Of a DNA stretch of 64,000 nt, positions 38,075 to 49,972 are shown piece by piece. The stretch is taken from assembly GCA_947179485.1 (NCBI GenBank), contig OX359250.1, forward strand, positions 33,180,654-33,244,653, in the 5' to 3' direction. The first letter of the stretch is position 1; each line of letters opens with the position of its first letter. The DNA is from Allacma fusca (lineage: Eukaryota > Arthropoda > Collembola > Symphypleona > Sminthuridae). A model generated the notes under the pieces. It had not been told where the DNA came from. It saw only the letters and a list, made by a program, of their open reading frames with translations, and did not search any database. The translations under genes and the position numbers were made by a program.

Positions 38075-38092
38075 TCTCTCTCTCTCTCTCTC
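38075..38092. repeat. (TC)n microsatellite
   Basis: 9 TC copies, inside the 139-codon minus frame that was rejected as a gene. Confidence 0.93.
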
Positions 38093-38325
38093 CTCTTCCC
38101 CCAAAGTTACAAAACAATATTCATACAGAGTGGGTCCTAACAGTCTCGTGGATATTGACATTTTCCAAGTCAGCAACTCTCTCGGTGAGAATCTTTCTAG
38201 CACTTGTATGCAGACAAGTAACCAAATTCTACTGAGACCCAGAACTATGTCCGCAGGGGAATTACAACAAGTAGCTACTAGAAAGTTAAGATTTCCTAGC
38301 CAGCTGCACTTATGCAGAGCTACCG

Positions 38326-38379
38326 TCAGACCTCTATTACAGTAAGGACCTCTTCTCCAAAAGTGGCGCCCAAAAATCT
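38326..38379 (-). CDS. candidate terminal exon paired with 38543-38647
   Basis: GATTCCTTTTTTTTTGTAG is an excellent acceptor on the minus strand. Entered in phase 0, which is what the upstream candidate exon supplies, the frame reads RFLGATFGEEVLTVIEV and stops at TGA (38326-38328). The intron between the two would be 163 nt. In another phase the sequence stays open much longer, so the pairing is an inference. Confidence 0.2.
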   Translation of the reverse strand, partial: RFLGATFGEEVLTVIEV

Positions 38380-38542
38380 CTACAAAAAAAAAGGAATCAT
38401 ATCGAATGGGTATTCCTCCCCTAATGGCTTCCCCTATGCTTTCCAAGAGCATTAGCCCTACCCCGGCACAGACACGCGTAGGAGTTCATAGAAAATAGCA
38501 TTTTATTTATTACAGTACTTATTTTAGTATAGTGCTACTTAC

Positions 38543-38647
38543 TTTCTCCAGAATTGCCTCAGGCAGTCTGACTTCCTCCATTTTGAGGATATCAAACTTA
38601 TGATTAACTAATAGCTTCATCCGGGGAAAGCTCAAGCAACCAAACAT
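38543..38647 (-). CDS. candidate first coding exon with Kozak-like ATG and GTAAGT donor
   Basis: On the minus strand AAAATGG (ATG at 38579-38581) opens MEEVRLPEAILEK, which runs directly into an exact GTAAGT donor (38537-38542) in phase 0. The same frame extends upstream through another ATG at 38645-38647 (MFGCLSFPRMKLLVNHK), open back to a TAG near 38670. The protein resembles an ordinary soluble helical segment; no family recognised. The plus strand has a competing exon-like frame at 38612-38693, so the strand is not certain. Confidence 0.25.
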
Positions 38648-39180
38648 TACTTTTAAACTCCTGGATCGTTTCTATCGATCCCGTCATACAGACTGTGAGT
38701 AATTACATCATTAGATCTAATAGAAATTTGGTTCACCTTAATCTAAAGAAACTGTTATCACTTTCAAATAATTTGAGCCTGATTTTAAAAATTTTGCAAA
38801 GTATCAAAAATATAAAACCTCTTGAAAATTGTCTCCTATATATAATTATTCATAAGAGAAAAAAATCAAATAAAGGAGAGTATCTGCAGGGAAGTGTGCA
38901 CCTATGCATGTGTACACTTGGTCCACAGGTTTCTTCTATTGATCCTTTAACTTCTAATTGAAGATGGATCTAGACCATGTAGCATCTCCACGGGCTATAT
39001 TATATAACACTGTTAGAAGCCCTGAGTCCATTTGTGCGTATACCTACAGTACATTCACGTTCAGGGTTACTGGGGTCCATGCGTAGAGGCTGAATGGGGT
39101 CCCTAGAAGAAAAAAAAATCCTAGACACTTGAACATGAAAGCCTGCATTTAATAAGTACCTTTGTGTGAATATGTGTCAG

Positions 39181-39244
39181 GATACAAAGGCAAGTATGGG
39201 TTTTTTACGCAAGTGTGTGAGTACAAAGGGTACGGCCTGAGGAC
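39181..39244 (+). CDS. candidate short exon, Gly/Tyr-rich
   Basis: TACCTTTGTGTGAATATGTGTCAG is a good acceptor and GTGAGT at 39245 an exact donor. The frame reads YKGKYGFFTQVCEYKGYGLR, with Tyr/Gly spacing and one cysteine as in some extracellular arthropod proteins. The family is not assignable from 21 residues. The minus strand is also open here. Confidence 0.22.
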
Positions 39245-39339
39245 GTGAGTAGGACACGGTTATGAAGAGGTACTCAACGTCATGTCCATATCCACCTCTC
39301 CAATCTCTCATTCTCTGTCTCCGATCTGGGTTCAATGTG

Positions 39340-39516
39340 TTATTGAGACTTTGAAGAGCTTCCTTTATCAATCAGTGACTCTTTGTAGGTCTTTATTTCA
39401 CGCTTCCAGTTCAGGATCACGAGGCTTTGACTAGCTACTCCACCTCTCTCATAACGAAATAATTTATCCTCATTCCTGAGTTCATTTCCAATTTCCATTA
39501 GTATTTTCATTGATGG
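39340..39516 (-). CDS. candidate terminal exon, charged helical
   Basis: TATATCTAATTGCGAGCTCCAG supplies a branch-like CTAAT and an acceptor. The frame is open in phase 0 for 58 codons, starting PSMKILMEIGNELRNEDKLF and ending SSSKSQ before a TAA. It contains WKREIKTYKESL, typical of an amphipathic helix. A second frame shifted by one base takes over at about 39371 and continues open to 39177. No family recognised. Confidence 0.25.
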   Translation of the reverse strand, partial: PSMKILMEIGNELRNEDKLFRYERGGVASQSLVILNWKREIKTYKESLIDKGSSSKSQ

Positions 39517-39938
39517 CTGGAGCTCGCAATTAGATATACAAAAGCTTCCCTCTCTCCCCCCCCCCTCCCACCACCCCAATACCTTTGCCAAGTTTCATCA
39601 GGAGGAAGGTCCCTTCCCAGCCTTCCTTCTAAGAGAGGACTAAAAAGTCTTTCTGGAAAATCTTTTCCCTTCAAAGTTTACAGCTTCCTCCGGCCCTCTC
39701 CCCATCTCGTCAGAGATAACAAGGCTAGAGTCAAACTTAGATGTTTGAGAAAAACCAGGCTTATTTTCAAAAGCGAGAGGAATAACTAAAAGGGGAGTAT
39801 AGTATGTAGGAAAATGGAGCAGATGGTCTTAGACGGAACGGCACTTGCTTACTGATCACAAGCTGACAGAAGTGGAGAAAAAACGACTACTCTCTGTTGG
39901 ATAGGAAAAAAAGCCAAAGTTTTATCGCACTCGATTGA

Positions 39939-40256
39939 ATGCCGAGAGTGAAATCTGCTTACAAACAATACAGACTTGGCAGTTGTTTTTATGATGCTCC
40001 ACAATCATCATATTTCTCAGCTCATACTGTAGCCACTCTGCAAATTATAATTATGGTCGGAGCATTCCCAACGACCATGGCAGTCCCCTTATCAGGCACG
40101 TCTCTCGCCCTTTATTTATGCAAGTACATACTCTACACAATATGCCTCCCAAATATAAACAACCTTTTTGAGATTATAAAAGAAACTGTGGGATGCGTCC
40201 TCAATGAGCTCAGCGTACGGAGAGATAATTGGGCTGCTGTGCAGACATCCTTATAA
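39939..40256 (+). CDS. possible small ATG-initiated gene, hydrophobic middle
   Basis: 105-codon frame from an ATG directly after an in-frame TGA. The middle (about residues 32-65) is hydrophobic enough for one or two membrane segments, and the C-terminal third is charged (LNELSVRRDNWAAVQTSL). The length is within what chance gives in this window, and there is no promoter or polyA support. Confidence 0.15.
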   Translation: MPRVKSAYKQYRLGSCFYDAPQSSYFSAHTVATLQIIIMVGAFPTTMAVPLSGTSLALYLCKYILYTICLPNINNLFEIIKETVGCVLNELSVRRDNWAAVQTSL

Positions 40257-40850
40257 AAAAAACTATTTGCATAAGACACTTCACAAAGGAGGATACTTTA
40301 TTTTACGAAAGGCCCCTTGCCAGATATAGATATAGTAGATGAGCTCCAGAAGGACGGAGATGCTGGGAGATACCCGTTACCATCACCCTTGCATAATGAT
40401 GGTCGCGATGATTATCAAATGCGATAAATTGAATTCCTAGAAAACATGTCTTTTCCCTTCCAATTTATTCTTCTGGAGTCTCTGCAGGCCATAAAAGTTT
40501 CTCTAATTATTTGAAAGTTGAAAGGGATCGTTGTGATTCCTCTGACTTAAAATCTCTTAATGATTTATCTCTTTCCAAATGTTAAAAATTTTGCAGTTCT
40601 TCTCTCCCTGAAAGTTTTGTAGTTCTCGATCGGGGTCTTAAGTTTGAAAATTGAAACATACTTTGGAATATCCTTTCAGAGAGGAGAAATTGGCCAGGAG
40701 CGGAGATATCGTCTCCGACTAATGAAAAAGAGTTCCCTCTCTTATCTCTCACACTGTAGTTTTTTAATTCTCTTGAATAACATTCTCAGTATAGAATTAA
40801 GTTGAAGATCACACTATCCATATTGAATCGTGGGTCTTTTCAGATTAAAA

Positions 40851-40870
40851 TCCTCCTCCTCCTCCTCCCC
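40851..40870. repeat. (TCC)n trinucleotide tract
   Basis: About six TCC copies running into CCCGACGTTAG, which looks like a splice acceptor, though no good exon follows it. Confidence 0.85.
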
Positions 40871-41081
40871 GACGTTAGTCTCCTGGAAGTAACTCACCCA
40901 AGTGAAAGTTCTTTAGCTATTTAGAGCTGAGTCTGAAGGAATACCTGAGGTCTTGGGGAAAGACTGTTCCGACACTATTCATAAAGAAAGGGAAAGTTTT
41001 CCTTTCTCCACTCTCCACTCTTGTGAAACGAGATTCTTCAAAATTCCAACAACAAAGCTCTTCCCTCATTCTAATCATCAG

Positions 41082-41129
41082 ACGTGCCAAAGTGAGTGGG
41101 AAAACTTAATTACAGGTACATACCTCAAG
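41082..41129 (+). CDS. candidate 48-nt exon
   Basis: CTTCCCTCATTCTAATCATCAG is an excellent acceptor with a TTCTAAT branch-like motif, and GTAATA at 41130 is a fair donor. It reads TCQSEWENLITGTYLK in phase 0 at both ends. A GTGAGT inside it (41091-41096) is a competing donor. Confidence 0.2.
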
Positions 41130-42362
41130 GTAATAAATGCCTTTTCCAGCGGAGCTCCTAAAACCTCCTTTCCCCTTTTCTCAAAAATCCTACTCTTAAT
41201 CCTCATTCTACCAAAAAATGCTCCCACTTTAAAAATTTTCCCAAGGCTGACCCCTAACAAGATTTGCATTTCTTTGGAAAAATTCTCTGGCCCGACTTTA
41301 CAAAATTGACATTTATATGTGATATCGAATTAAATTTAGCTTTTGGAAAGTCTCATATGTGTTAACAAGCTCTGACACGAAATTCCAAGAGCTCTCTATC
41401 CTTTTTGTATTTTCCTCCAAAAAAAAAAAGCTGATTAATTCTTTAAAATTCTACGGATATGAAAGGATTCCCGGGAGAGTCTGTCCTGAGATAAGGAGTC
41501 AAAGACGGAGATAGGGGAAGGCGGGAGTGGGAGAGAAGATCAAGAGAAGGATGCCGCATAAAAATCACTTGGAGTCAAAGTGATCGAGAGGTTGTGACAG
41601 TGGAGAAAGCTGGGAGAAAGTATGTAGTCCTCTCCTCTCACGCAATTTAAAAATCATCGAGTGAAATAAATTGTAAACCCAAGGCAACGCTCCCCACCAA
41701 AGTCAACCTAAGTATGTGTTCTCATTTAAATGAGTCCGAGACAGACACTGTTTTTTTTTGCAACGTATGGTGGTACACTCACGGACAAACTTTTTCTGGC
41801 TCGGGTAGACACTCTCTAGCACTTACGGTTTTCATTTAGGCATGCCTTATATGCCCTTACGTACATAGTTCTGGAGGTAGATACAATATGCAATACACGG
41901 ACCATAATTATCTATGCGTGTACGTTCTTAAGTATTATGCACCCTTGCTTTGCATATTCTATGGGAGGAAATCTGGAAATATTGTAGGTTGCCGGATCAT
42001 GTACATTTTGTATGTGTAGTCTGACTGAGAGTGTTGTGAGTTGGGATGTCACTACTAGTTGCCTCCATGTATCTACTCCTATGTTATGAATCCGTGTTTG
42101 TAGCCATGTGCACATGTCTGGAGCAGTGAAAGCATTAACTTTCTCCTTGCAGTAGGTTTTTTTGACAGTAACCATCAACTACACATGTAGTGTGTGCTCA
42201 TATGACCGGCTTTGACGGCAATGAGAGCCTGTGACAAGGATGAGTTTCCAGTTCTAGCAGAATGTTAAATACGGACTTTCCCCCTACTCATGTAATGCAT
42301 ACTGGGGAGATACACATGTGGCTCCAAACGGTACAAGAGACCTGCCATGTTTTAATATTTGG

Positions 42363-42367
<5 letters not shown>

Positions 42368-42396
<29 letters not shown>
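42368..42396. repeat. (TC)n microsatellite
   Basis: 14.5 TC copies. Confidence 0.95.
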
Positions 42397-42399
<3 letters not shown>

Positions 42400-43920
42400 C
42401 GGTATCTGTGCAACACGAGTTGATGTTTCTACATATGTCTTCATTGTCACAGAGGCAGGGTTGTGGATATATACGGAGGAAAGGTATCTATGTATGTATA
42501 GTGGAGGTTACAAGTACTATCCGAAATTTTAGCAAGCTCAAACTAACTGAAGATGAAAACTTTCTTGTTTCCTACTGTCTATGAAGCTCAAAGGGATTAC
42601 ACACATGGACCTTCATCCTCGTCCGTATCCCATCAATCCTAAGTTTTTTCTTGCTTCTAATTCAGAATTATGGCCACGTCATACTTTCTTCCCTCACAAA
42701 TACCAAATGTGTATCTATTTGTTCAGTGTTAGCATTTCTTGATGTTTTTACACCAAAGGAAATCTTTTGTGTCTCTTCCAATCACAACTATAGAAGAAAT
42801 ACCACCACGGGATCTTTCACTGAGAGCTATTTCCTCGGGATGTAACAAAAAGTAGGAAAAATGTTGAGCACAAAATATTACATGAACTTCCTCAAACCCT
42901 ACATTTTTCAGGTCAGATCCTCGGAACAACAAGAGAAGTATATACAGAGTGGGGAGATATTGTAAAAGGATTTATGGTCACAGAAGCTCAAATGACTTTA
43001 GTTCAAATTGTGGAATCATTCGTCTACCTTCCACGAAAGGCACGGACGAGGACTACGGTGGCAAAAAGGAAAGATAGAGAGAAGGGAATTACAATTTCCT
43101 TTTTTTTTCAGCCGCCTGCTTTTATATCCCAAGTCTATAAAAAACTAACTCAATTCTTTTCTCCTTTTCTTACCATAAGTCAGAGGTCATAACAATACAG
43201 TATGTATCAGAGCGTCATAATACTCATCCCCTCCTCCTCGTCCTCCTCCTCCTCCTATCTCTCTCCTCTCCTGGACATAAGTAGTAAAAATGGATGGAAA
43301 CCCTGAATTTTTCATTATTCACTCTAGATTAGAGCCCAGTGGTAAAATTGGGTGTTAGGAGAAAACATTGGAGGAGTTGTTGTACTCAAGCAATACAAGC
43401 TATCAAATCTGCCTGTAACTTCATTTCAATCCTCATACATAAAATGCGGTGAAAGGAGAGGGGGAAAGTTGGAGAGGAGAGGAAGCTTTCATCTAATTCA
43501 GATGTAGATCCTGCATAAAACATTTTCTCTTTATCCTAAAAGCAAATGGTAACACGCTGGTGACGAAAGGAGCCTCGTCTCTTTTCTCCATTTAGCAAAA
43601 AAAAACATAATACTTTTTATTCTTCCTGATTTCATTACGGGGGTAAGTGCAGGAAATGAATTTTTTAGACGAGGAATATTAAATAGAATAACTCAGTACC
43701 TGCCTTAGGAGCCACAGGATTTTGGATGATAAATCCGTGACAGAAATTACACTCCCGTTTAAGCACATCTTCAAAAATCCCCTCAAAATGCATATGATTA
43801 AGTAAATACTTTCACACACAGAGAAATCCAAACATCTCGACGGACTCTGTTTCCATAGAATTTCCAAAGACTTTCTCCCACATGTTTCTTGAACTCACAA
43901 CTCCTGCAAATAGACTCAAG

Positions 43921-43954
43921 TCACACTTAGTGTGTAACTTGTGTCTAAGTGTGA
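43921..43954. repeat. perfect 10-bp hairpin
   Basis: TCACACTTAG and CTAAGTGTGA around a 14-nt loop that itself contains GTGT repeats. Confidence 0.9.
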
Positions 43955-46110
43955 AACTTAGGAAAATAGGCAGGAATATAATTTTAACGCCATTACTAGT
44001 TTAATTAAATAGTATATAATAATCATGTAAATCCGTAATATTATAGTGATATTGCCTATCTATAGATAAGGGGAAAGTAAGCTTGTATTTTGAAGGTAAG
44101 ATAGGACGCTTGCAAATTAATGTTATTTTCTCATTCCGGTTTATTAGGTGCCTCAATTTTGAAAATATCTAGAAGGGTCAAATGCTTATGGCCAAAATAA
44201 AGTAAATATGCGTAAGTCTGAGGATGCTTACTATATGTTGAAGGGTGGGGACGACATGAGTGAAAGTTAAGATGGGAGAAAGGGAAGATACGATGGGAGT
44301 TGCATGATACTGTAAAATTTGGGTCTGAATAGGGCAAAATTAGAATTAAGCCCTTTGTTTGGAACGTGTTATTACTTGGTTGTGGCAGTAGGGAAAACGT
44401 GGTTCTTTTCTCTAAAAATCAAAGGGAAGGCTAGGGAAAACAGGAGAATTAGCAGGAACAGCGGTTTCATGGTTGGGGTATATTTCAAAAGGATAATAAG
44501 TGATTTCATAATGATGGGGAGCATAAAGGTAATGGGGGGTTCTTGGGAATTCAAAATGAATTTTTTTGCTGATGTGGCTTTCTCCATTCCCGTCTCCTGC
44601 TGCATTATGGAAGCCCTACTGGAATCATCCTTCAACATATGGGAAAATGTACTGGGAAAATATCACGGTTCCATAACTCTTAACATCTAATTCAAATTGA
44701 GGGGATTCCACCGGTAGTCCTGTAGAAGCATTCCCTCTGCCATTCTCCATGGAGTCATTCATGAAATTATATATGCGTGAATTGACTCAATGTAATGTGC
44801 TACTAGCCAACATATTTGTATCAATGGGAGTACAGCCGAATTATGTACAAATCATACTACTGGGTGACACACACCATTTTCCTCCCCCCTGGTTCACGTC
44901 AGGAACAAAATTAAAATCTATTTAATTCCCCCAGATTCATTTAATCAAGACCTATCTTAACAAAAACCATGCCATTGACCTGTCAATGTTTACGGTCTCA
45001 GGTATCAAAAATGTAAGGAACTCGGAGATTTCTAAAGTAGCAAAGTCATATTCCAAAACAATTTTTTTACGAAATAGCGAGACGAGTTTCTAACAAATTT
45101 TATAGAATTTCCCGTGAATCATTTTCTTGGTTCAAAAAAATGAAATTATATCTGGGAATAAATTTAGTAATGAATGAGGGTATTGAATAGATTCTATTCT
45201 TCTGTCTTACATGGGCTTGGGGGGCTGGAATATGTTTTGCGGTCATTCCTACAAGCTGACGTCCCACAAATAGGGTGAGCATGCAACCAACGACTTCCTT
45301 TGGAGATGTAACGGAAAAAAGGAAATATTTTTCAAGGAGAGTCTTTTTACAAGAAAGTTACAGTGATACTTTCAAGCATGAAACATGCCATTCCTCTCAC
45401 TCACAAGGAACCCTTCCGACTTGTCCACTCGAGATCGCAATTAAGATTTACGCATAAGCACTTTTACCCAATATCTCTCCCTGAACAAAATTTCAGGAGA
45501 TCTTGCCTTGGTTTGTGCGGGAATAATTTTTTTCACAGTTTTGTTTAAAAAGGTTTAAAATTTCTCACGTTAATATCTTCCAGAAATTTCCGTTCACAAA
45601 ACTTGTCAATAAAGTTGAAACATCAAATCAAATCAATGCATTTATATTTCTATATTTCCCATCGGTCTTAAAGTTGTTCATGTGAAATGACATAAAATAT
45701 TTTGTTTTACAAAAAAAAATCAATTTCACGCTTTTACCCTTGGAAACAAATTGTGAGGTGGTTGAAGTTCTGTCCGAGCGTGGATATTGGGCCGGGTGCC
45801 GACGCTTATGCAAAATTTTAAGGCGATCCGGAATGGATATGTCCGGAGGGTTCCTTGTGAGTGGAACTTATATGCAAAATAATGCTGCCTTAGCCTTCAA
45901 TTTCTCCAAGTTTCTGGAAAACTCGGAGTGGGAGATGTAGCTACAAGGGATAATAAGACATGATGTGATAAAATGATTTGCAGTTTTTCATTTTGTTTTC
46001 ATTCTGCTTTTGACAAATAAATCAATTGGTTTTGGTATTAGTCTTCAACTTGGCAAGATCTTTCCTCCGAGAGGAACAAGGAAATTGGCGGAGGTTATCA
46101 TTGCTTTTCG

Positions 46111-46132
46111 TCTCTCTCTTTCTCTGTCTCTC

Positions 46133-46179
<47 letters not shown>
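46111..46179. repeat. (TC)n microsatellite with interruptions
   Basis: A 69-bp CT-rich tract, interrupted near 46120, 46126 and 46143; the last 37 bp are pure. Confidence 0.95.
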
Positions 46180-46181
<2 letters not shown>

Positions 46182-47537
46182 GGACTCTGAGCATCTTGCC
46201 TCAACATGTGCACTCAATGGTAGGCCGATCCAGCCATATTACATTATCGAACCGTGGAATTTCCCTTATAGACCATACGTAAGAGTAGTTCCTTTCGAGT
46301 TTATCACTCTCAAAGTAATGTGGCCATAGATTATCACTTTTTTCCCACACGCTCATGCACATCTTGATTTTAAGCTTGCTCCTACTAGATATGTGCAATC
46401 AAAATGTACATATATGGGTTTTCCAGCAGGATATCATATCCCTGTGGATTCCACTTATAAGGCTCCGATTTGGCATGGTCCTAGGCAAATCTACTATAAA
46501 GAAATTCCCAATTTCCATTTGTAATGGAGATAGAAATCGGGTCTTATTTCCTCCCCTACAATCGTTCCCAGAGTCATTAACACCAGTGTGTGGGGTTCAA
46601 GTGTAATCTGCCTTCATTGGAAATATTGACAACACGCATGGGGCCCGAGTCCTGTGCCTTATTTCTTTTTTACTGCAATATTTTTAACCCTGGAATGTCC
46701 CGATGTTTATTTAAATGCACATTCCGCTCTCAAACTCACCCCATAAATTCCTCTGGCCTATTTCCTTTCCAAAGTAGCAATGTCATTGATAGTCATTGTT
46801 TTCTTTCCCGTCTCCCAAATGGTCTTTCCCTATTTTGTGTCCCACATTCATTTCATGGGGTTTATTTTTGAAATATACATTTCCCTCGTTTTTCAAAATT
46901 TCCTTTTGATTCAATAAAATACACAAATCTCATGTAATAAAAATATTCAACAATTGTTACACTCATGTTCCGACATATTTTTAGGTTGTCTTACTACTAG
47001 TAAGAATTTCCTACGTTTCGCATTTGTCCAGTTTTATCTATATTTGGGAGTGTATGCTCAAGAAACTTCTCAATATTTAGATAGCTGAATTGGGTTCCAA
47101 TTTTGAGAAAAACTCTTCTGCGAGGGGACGAGCCTTTGGCTGGGCCTCAGTTGTTAAAGACTGGAGTAGTGCATTGGTTTTGTGAAAGCTGGGCTTGGGT
47201 GAGGGAATTAATTTAATGGTTCCTTAAAGGCCATTCCGGTAATCAAGGCAGGGTGAAATTGATCTACCTTTATGCGTGCTATTGACATGAAGTAGTAATT
47301 TACATGACAATGTTACCAGAGAATGGACCCTAATGACTATACGCAATGGAAAATGCCGTAGTCGTTGACTTTTAGCGAAACATTGATGCCAAGCATTCGG
47401 GGGCAACTACTTATCTCCATGGAATTTCCTCATTCAATAACAAATTGAGCGATTCCTACCTCACACAGATACTCATATGTATGTATCTATACCTGTGTTT
47501 CAGTTCACTGGAAGTAACAACGGGGGAAGAATCCATA

Positions 47538-47656
47538 TAAAAATAAGCTATGACACAAATAAGCTACGTAACAAATAAGCGATGCTACAAAAATAATCTA
47601 TGCTACAAAAATAAGTTGTGTTATAAAAAAAAACCTATGTTCCAAAAAGGCTATGA
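47538..47656. repeat. degenerate minisatellite, unit about 16-18 bp
   Basis: About seven diverged copies of AAAATAAGCTATGCTACA, each starting in an A-run and containing a variant of GCTATG. Divergence is highest in the last two copies. Confidence 0.8.
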
Positions 47657-48391
47657 AGTTCGTCAAAAATTGGCAGGGAATTGTTTCCGTTTCATTGGTC
47701 AGGAGCATTAAACTATAAATTCTTTGGGGGAAAAACTTATTTATTTATTTTCACCAATCAAAATACATAGTTATAGTACTTTCCCTGGGCAAGGAATTCC
47801 CACAAATAGATACATAACTGATTGTATTTTCGAACACCAGTGCATAAATGTTGTGTGCACATTACATATGTACGTATGTATGCATGTGCATACAAAATGT
47901 GTCACGTTCCCTCGGATTTTATTACTCCCGCTATAACTTTCCCCACCTATTGAAGCAGGGAGTATATTTCCAGCTGACAGTATTCCCATATTTTAAGTCA
48001 ATTCCATCATCAATTTTTATACAGACTTACTATTGCCGTTGAAACGTCAGCTTGGAAATTTGGCAAGAGAATGCATTTTTTTCCAGGAGCTTTCCCTTAA
48101 AGTTTCCTGATAAATGAAAGTTAAAAGAAAGTTTATAAAACTCTTGAGATGGCTGCTGCCCGAGCAGCGAGAGTTTAAATGTAATAAAAAGACATCCATT
48201 TGTAAAGTGTTGGGAGAGGGGGGGGAGTTAAGGGAAGGAAGGTCACTTTGCCAAAGATCCGTTGCATTATTTGCTAAGATGGAGAGAGAGAGGGAGGGAG
48301 AAAGTTGCAAAAAAAATGTGTATATTTTTTTTTTTTGCAAGGAAGTATATTTTTAAAGACTGGGCCGAAGTAGATATATACGAAACAAAAG

Positions 48392-48608
48392 GTGTTGGTT
48401 GATGGGAAAATGTCAGGAGAGTGGGGGAAGTGTCCACCATATGTGGGCAATTGTCCAAGTGGAGGATCTTCCAGAAATTATGAGATCAGAGGAGAGGGAA
48501 GAGGAAACCTCGGAGATTTCCTCAGGCCCTGGCAATATATTCCTCTGCAGCCATTACGACTGCTACTGGTGGGTTGTTGGTGTATGAATTGTACATGGTG
48601 TGACAACA
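48392..48608 (+). other. GC-richer open region ending in a GTAAGT donor, frame unresolved
   Basis: Two plus frames are open together. One (from an ATG at 48409) is Cys/Gly-rich and reaches a GTAAGT at 48613 after CDNTP. The other (ATG at 48399) has an acidic run and ends CYWWVVGV at a TGA near 48585. No clean acceptor lies close upstream. It may be one exon in either frame, or chance in a GC-rich patch. Confidence 0.2.
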
Positions 48609-49138
48609 CCCCAGTAAGTAGACCTCACCCGTGGTTCCCGTTGCACAACTACAACGACATTCACAGGAGAGGGAACATATGCTGGTCAGAGTTGAGGAGA
48701 CTTTTGCTCAATTAGCCTTCCAGCATGGGATGGAACTTTGCTAAATGTGTTCTTCCATTTCCCCTCGTTTATTTCATTACTTACTCTTCCTAATCCTGAT
48801 CTCCTTTACATAAATAAACGCTCGTTTTCAATCTACTCCCTCCACACACCAAAGCCATCCTTTCCACATTATCTCCGTCTATAAATCCTACGCAAGTTTT
48901 CCTGTCCATACGTAAGCACCGCATATTTTATAATAAATTATAAGCATAAAACACATTTAATTATCCAAGCCCTGGATGGGACTACAGTACTGGAATCCTT
49001 AAAATTCCCCTCTCCATTTACTTGATATTTCATTTGTAAGCCCCCCAGGAGAAGGGATGGTTCTTGTATAGTTTTGTGGAGCTTCAGAGATAATCTTTTG
49101 GGTGATGTCCTCTCTAATTATTTATAAACTGGGCCTCC

Positions 49139-49140
<2 letters not shown>

Positions 49141-49180
<40 letters not shown>
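49141..49180. repeat. (CA)n microsatellite
   Basis: 20 perfect CA copies. Confidence 0.97.
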
Positions 49181-49182
<2 letters not shown>

Positions 49183-49972
49183 CTCTACTAATGACCTTAG
49201 TAAAGAAAAACATTGTGTGTGCCTCTTATTACGGAATTACCAGCTATTATTTTATTCCTGACTTAATGTGACAGTACGTCACTTTTTGAGACATGGACTC
49301 ACTCGGGAGATGTCTGATTGTTTCCCTAAATAAATATCTAATGTGATTTGCTATGATTTGGAGACAACATGCAATTATTGTTTTTTTTTCGTGAGGGTCT
49401 CCTGGACTTTAACGAGATTGGGGACAAGGGCTGGCAAAAAGCCATTTTTTCAAAGTGCCCTTCCAAAATTACATTTGCTAAGTAATTTCTTTTATCTTTG
49501 GAGTTTTCACCAGGGGAATTGCTTCCTTTCTGAAATTATGCCTTCATTTTAAGAAGTTTTTCCCCCCACGAGTTGTGTGCGCACACGGTCCCACTGTTTC
49601 GGACAATTTTGCTGAAGTGATGGGACGTTGGGTAATTAATGCTACCATTTCCTCTACAAGAAATAGGATTTCAGGAGGAGGAGGAAACTTATTATTAAGG
49701 ATTTAATAAGTGAAAGTAAGGGATAAAGCTGGACAGTAAATTTTTACCACGTACGCACTTATGAAGATAAAGTGCGTCCATGCTGAGGGAGTAATAGTTC
49801 ATTTATGGGAATGGAATGTACTTTCTCGGGTGAGGAGATCAGTGGCCCTATATAATGTAAACATCCATAGATGGACCCAGGTGAATTCGTTAGTCTAAGC
49901 CTGAAAATGTTAGCTCCGTACGGAATGTGGCGGTGTGGGAAAGAAGCTATATTGATTGATTTGGTGTTGCAG

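Larger units (their letters stand above)
42400..48390. other. mostly non-coding stretch
   Basis: Contains a (TCC)n tract near 43231-43256, a 10-bp hairpin at 43921, a mixed CT tract at 46111 and the 47.5 kb minisatellite. A 30-nt segment at 44066-44095 lies between CTATCTATAG and GTAAGA and reads KGKVSLYFE; too short to count. The 123-codon frame at 44319-44690 (+) is unsupported. Confidence 0.4.

Noticed and set aside
38033-38452. 139-codon minus-strand frame, second longest in the window
   Set aside because: It runs through a CT microsatellite and a T9 acceptor-like site, has no motif, and its length is within chance expectation for the base composition.
44319-44690. 123-codon plus frame
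   Set aside because: No motif or splice support, and the opposite strand is open over much of it.
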